Source: an uncultured Eubacteriales bacterium (GTDB lineage Bacteria > Bacillota_A > Clostridia > Oscillospirales > CAG-272). From it: a stretch of 6,001 nucleotides of DNA. The translations under genes and the position numbers were made by a program. Shown one piece after another: positions 4,856 to 6,001 of this stretch; position 1 is the first letter of the stretch; each line of letters opens with the position of its first letter. Location: positions 1 to 6,001 of the forward strand of contig USTB01000059.1 of the NCBI GenBank assembly GCA_900557635.1, in the 5' to 3' direction. The notes beneath the pieces are model-generated. The model saw only the letters and a program-made list of their open reading frames with translations. It did no database searches and had not been told where the DNA came from.

Positions 4856-6001
4856 TCTGTGCTCGGATATCGGGTGGAAAAGCATCAATCACGAAGGCGA
4901 GCAACTGTGCGGCGACCACGTGGATATTGTGGAGCAGGGTGACAATTCCACCGTTATCGTTCTGGCGGACGGCTTGGGGAGCGGCGTGAAGGCAAGCATT
5001 CTTTCCACCCTGACCTCCAAGATCATCTCCACCATGATGGCAGAGGGTCTGCCGCTTGAGGAATGCGTCAGCACTATTGCCGCCACCCTGCCCATCTGCT
5101 CTGTGCGGAAGGTGGCATATTCCACCTTTACCATCATTCACCTCATCGACAATACCACCGCGGAGCTGATCCAATACGACAATCCGCATATCATCATGAT
5201 CCGCAACTGCGAAAACTACGAATATCCCGGAAGTGAGCTGAGCATCGGCGGCAAAACCATTTATCGGTCCACCATACGGTTGCAGGAAAACGACATCCTG
5301 ATCGCCATGAGCGACGGCTGTCCGCATGCGGGTATCGGACTGACCTGCAATTTCGGCTGGAAGCGTGAGGACATCGCCGATTTCATGACCACCTTCGCGC
5401 ATGTGGGCTATAACGCCAAAACGCTTGCGACCATGCTCCTTGACGAGTGCAACCGCCTGTACGACGGAAAGCCCGGAGACGATGCTACAGCGTGCGTCGT
5501 CCGCGTCCGCCGCCGCGAGCCGGTGAACCTCCTGTTCGGACCGCCGCGCAACCGCGACGACTGCAACCGCATGATGTCCCTCTTCTTCTCCAAGGAGGGC
5601 AAGCACATCGTCTGCGGCGGCACCACCTCCACCATTGCGGCAAACTATCTGAGAAAGCCGCTGAATGTCAGCCTCAACTTCGAGAGAAGCGACATCCCGC
5701 CCATCGGCGAAATCGAGGGCGTGGATCTGGTGACAGAGGGCGTGATCACGGTCAGCCGTGTCATTGAATATGCCAAGGACGCACTGGACAAGAACGAAAA
5801 ATACGAATACTGGAGCATGCACCGCGACGGCGCGTCTCTCATCGCCCGTCTCCTGTTCGAGGGGGCGACCGATATCAACTTCTTTGTCGGTCGTGCGGTA
5901 AACCCGGCGCACCAGAACCCAAATCTGCCCATTAACTTCAACATTAAGATGCAGTTGGTCGAAAATCTCTGCACCTCACTCGAGAAGATGGGCAAAAAAG
6001 T
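4848..6001 (+). CDS. SpoIIE/PP2C-family Ser/Thr protein phosphatase (3'-partial)
   Basis: The frame is open from the ATG at 4848 to the window edge (384 codons), so the stop is outside. PP2C/SpoIIE metal-binding motifs are visible: GD at 22-23, LADGLGSGVKAS (39-50, D41), AMSDG (153-157, D156) and GDDAT (210-214, D211/D212). These Asp residues coordinate Mn/Mg for hydrolysis of phospho-Ser/Thr. The phosphatase domain ends near residue 222. About 160 further residues follow, with a FGPPRNRDD segment near 229-237 and a VCGGTTSTIAANYL segment near 256-269, and I do not recognise this region as a known domain. No transmembrane helix or signal peptide is seen, in contrast to sporulation SpoIIE with its membrane part. 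The gene overlaps the sensory hydrogenase by 8 bases and has its own ribosome binding site, so the pair are very likely functional partners: the PAS-linked hydrogenase sets phosphatase activity on an unknown anti-sigma-like or kinase target. Confidence 0.88.
   Translation, partial: MNNLCSDIGWKSINHEGEQLCGDHVDIVEQGDNSTVIVLADGLGSGVKASILSTLTSKIISTMMAEGLPLEECVSTIAATLPICSVRKVAYSTFTIIHLIDNTTAELIQYDNPHIIMIRNCENYEYPGSELSIGGKTIYRSTIRLQENDILIAMSDGCPHAGIGLTCNFGWKREDIADFMTTFAHVGYNAKTLATMLLDECNRLYDGKPGDDATACVVRVRRREPVNLLFGPPRNRDDCNRMMSLFFSKEGKHIVCGGTTSTIAANYLRKPLNVSLNFERSDIPPIGEIEGVDLVTEGVITVSRVIEYAKDALDKNEKYEYWSMHRDGASLIARLLFEGATDINFFVGRAVNPAHQNPNLPINFNIKMQLVENLCTSLEKMGKK

Noticed and set aside
4842..5912. 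356-codon minus-strand open frame opposite the phosphatase
   Set aside because: The + strand frame here carries all PP2C/SpoIIE motifs and is open to the window edge; the minus frame shows no family features.

Overview
The window reads as a dense, co-oriented redox gene block from an anaerobic, fermentative Bacillota. It is most likely a Clostridia/Oscillospiraceae-type gut or sediment organism with fairly high GC. The gene content supports this: a Rex repressor, a PAS-containing [FeFe]-hydrogenase homologue and a SpoIIE-type phosphatase occur together in that group. Strong AGGAGG-type ribosome binding sites fit as well. Genus and species cannot be read from the sequence. All six genes lie on the + strand, the first and last are cut by the window edges, and no stretch over about 75 bases lacks a gene.

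Left part (1-2148): the C-terminal part of an iron-sulfur electron-transfer subunit is followed 15 bases later by a complete 531-aa flavoprotein of the succinate dehydrogenase/fumarate reductase/L-aspartate oxidase superfamily. Together they look like a two-subunit fumarate-reductase-like (or related enoate/alpha-beta dicarboxylate) oxidoreductase. The flavoprotein keeps the His/Arg active-site set but has Asn where the covalent FAD-His normally is. The iron-sulfur subunit has two full CxxCxxCxxxC motifs, as in HdrC/TfrB, and not the 4Fe/3Fe pair of a classical SdhB/FrdB.

Middle (2149-3118): a 74-base gap with a 12-bp hairpin leads to rex, the NADH/NAD+-sensing repressor. Next is a 79-aa thioredoxin-fold [2Fe-2S] ferredoxin of the NuoE/HydB type. 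An inverted repeat brackets the start codon of this ferredoxin gene.

Right part (3182-6001): a 557-aa sensory-type [FeFe] hydrogenase homologue contains two [4Fe-4S] motifs, an H-cluster domain, a C-x2-C-x4-C-x16-C Fe-S domain, a PAS domain and a helical C-terminus. It overlaps by 8 bases a SpoIIE/PP2C-type Ser/Thr phosphatase that runs off the right edge. The likely scheme is that Rex reads the NADH/NAD+ ratio, the sensory hydrogenase reads H2 or redox state, and the phosphatase carries that signal to a downstream target. In related clostridial clusters the next genes are often an ATP-binding kinase-like protein and NuoE/NuoF/HydA-type bifurcating hydrogenase subunits; that is a prediction about sequence outside this window. 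The fumarate-reductase-like pair beside this module suggests that hydrogen evolution and organic-acceptor reduction, two routes for disposing of electrons, are co-regulated.
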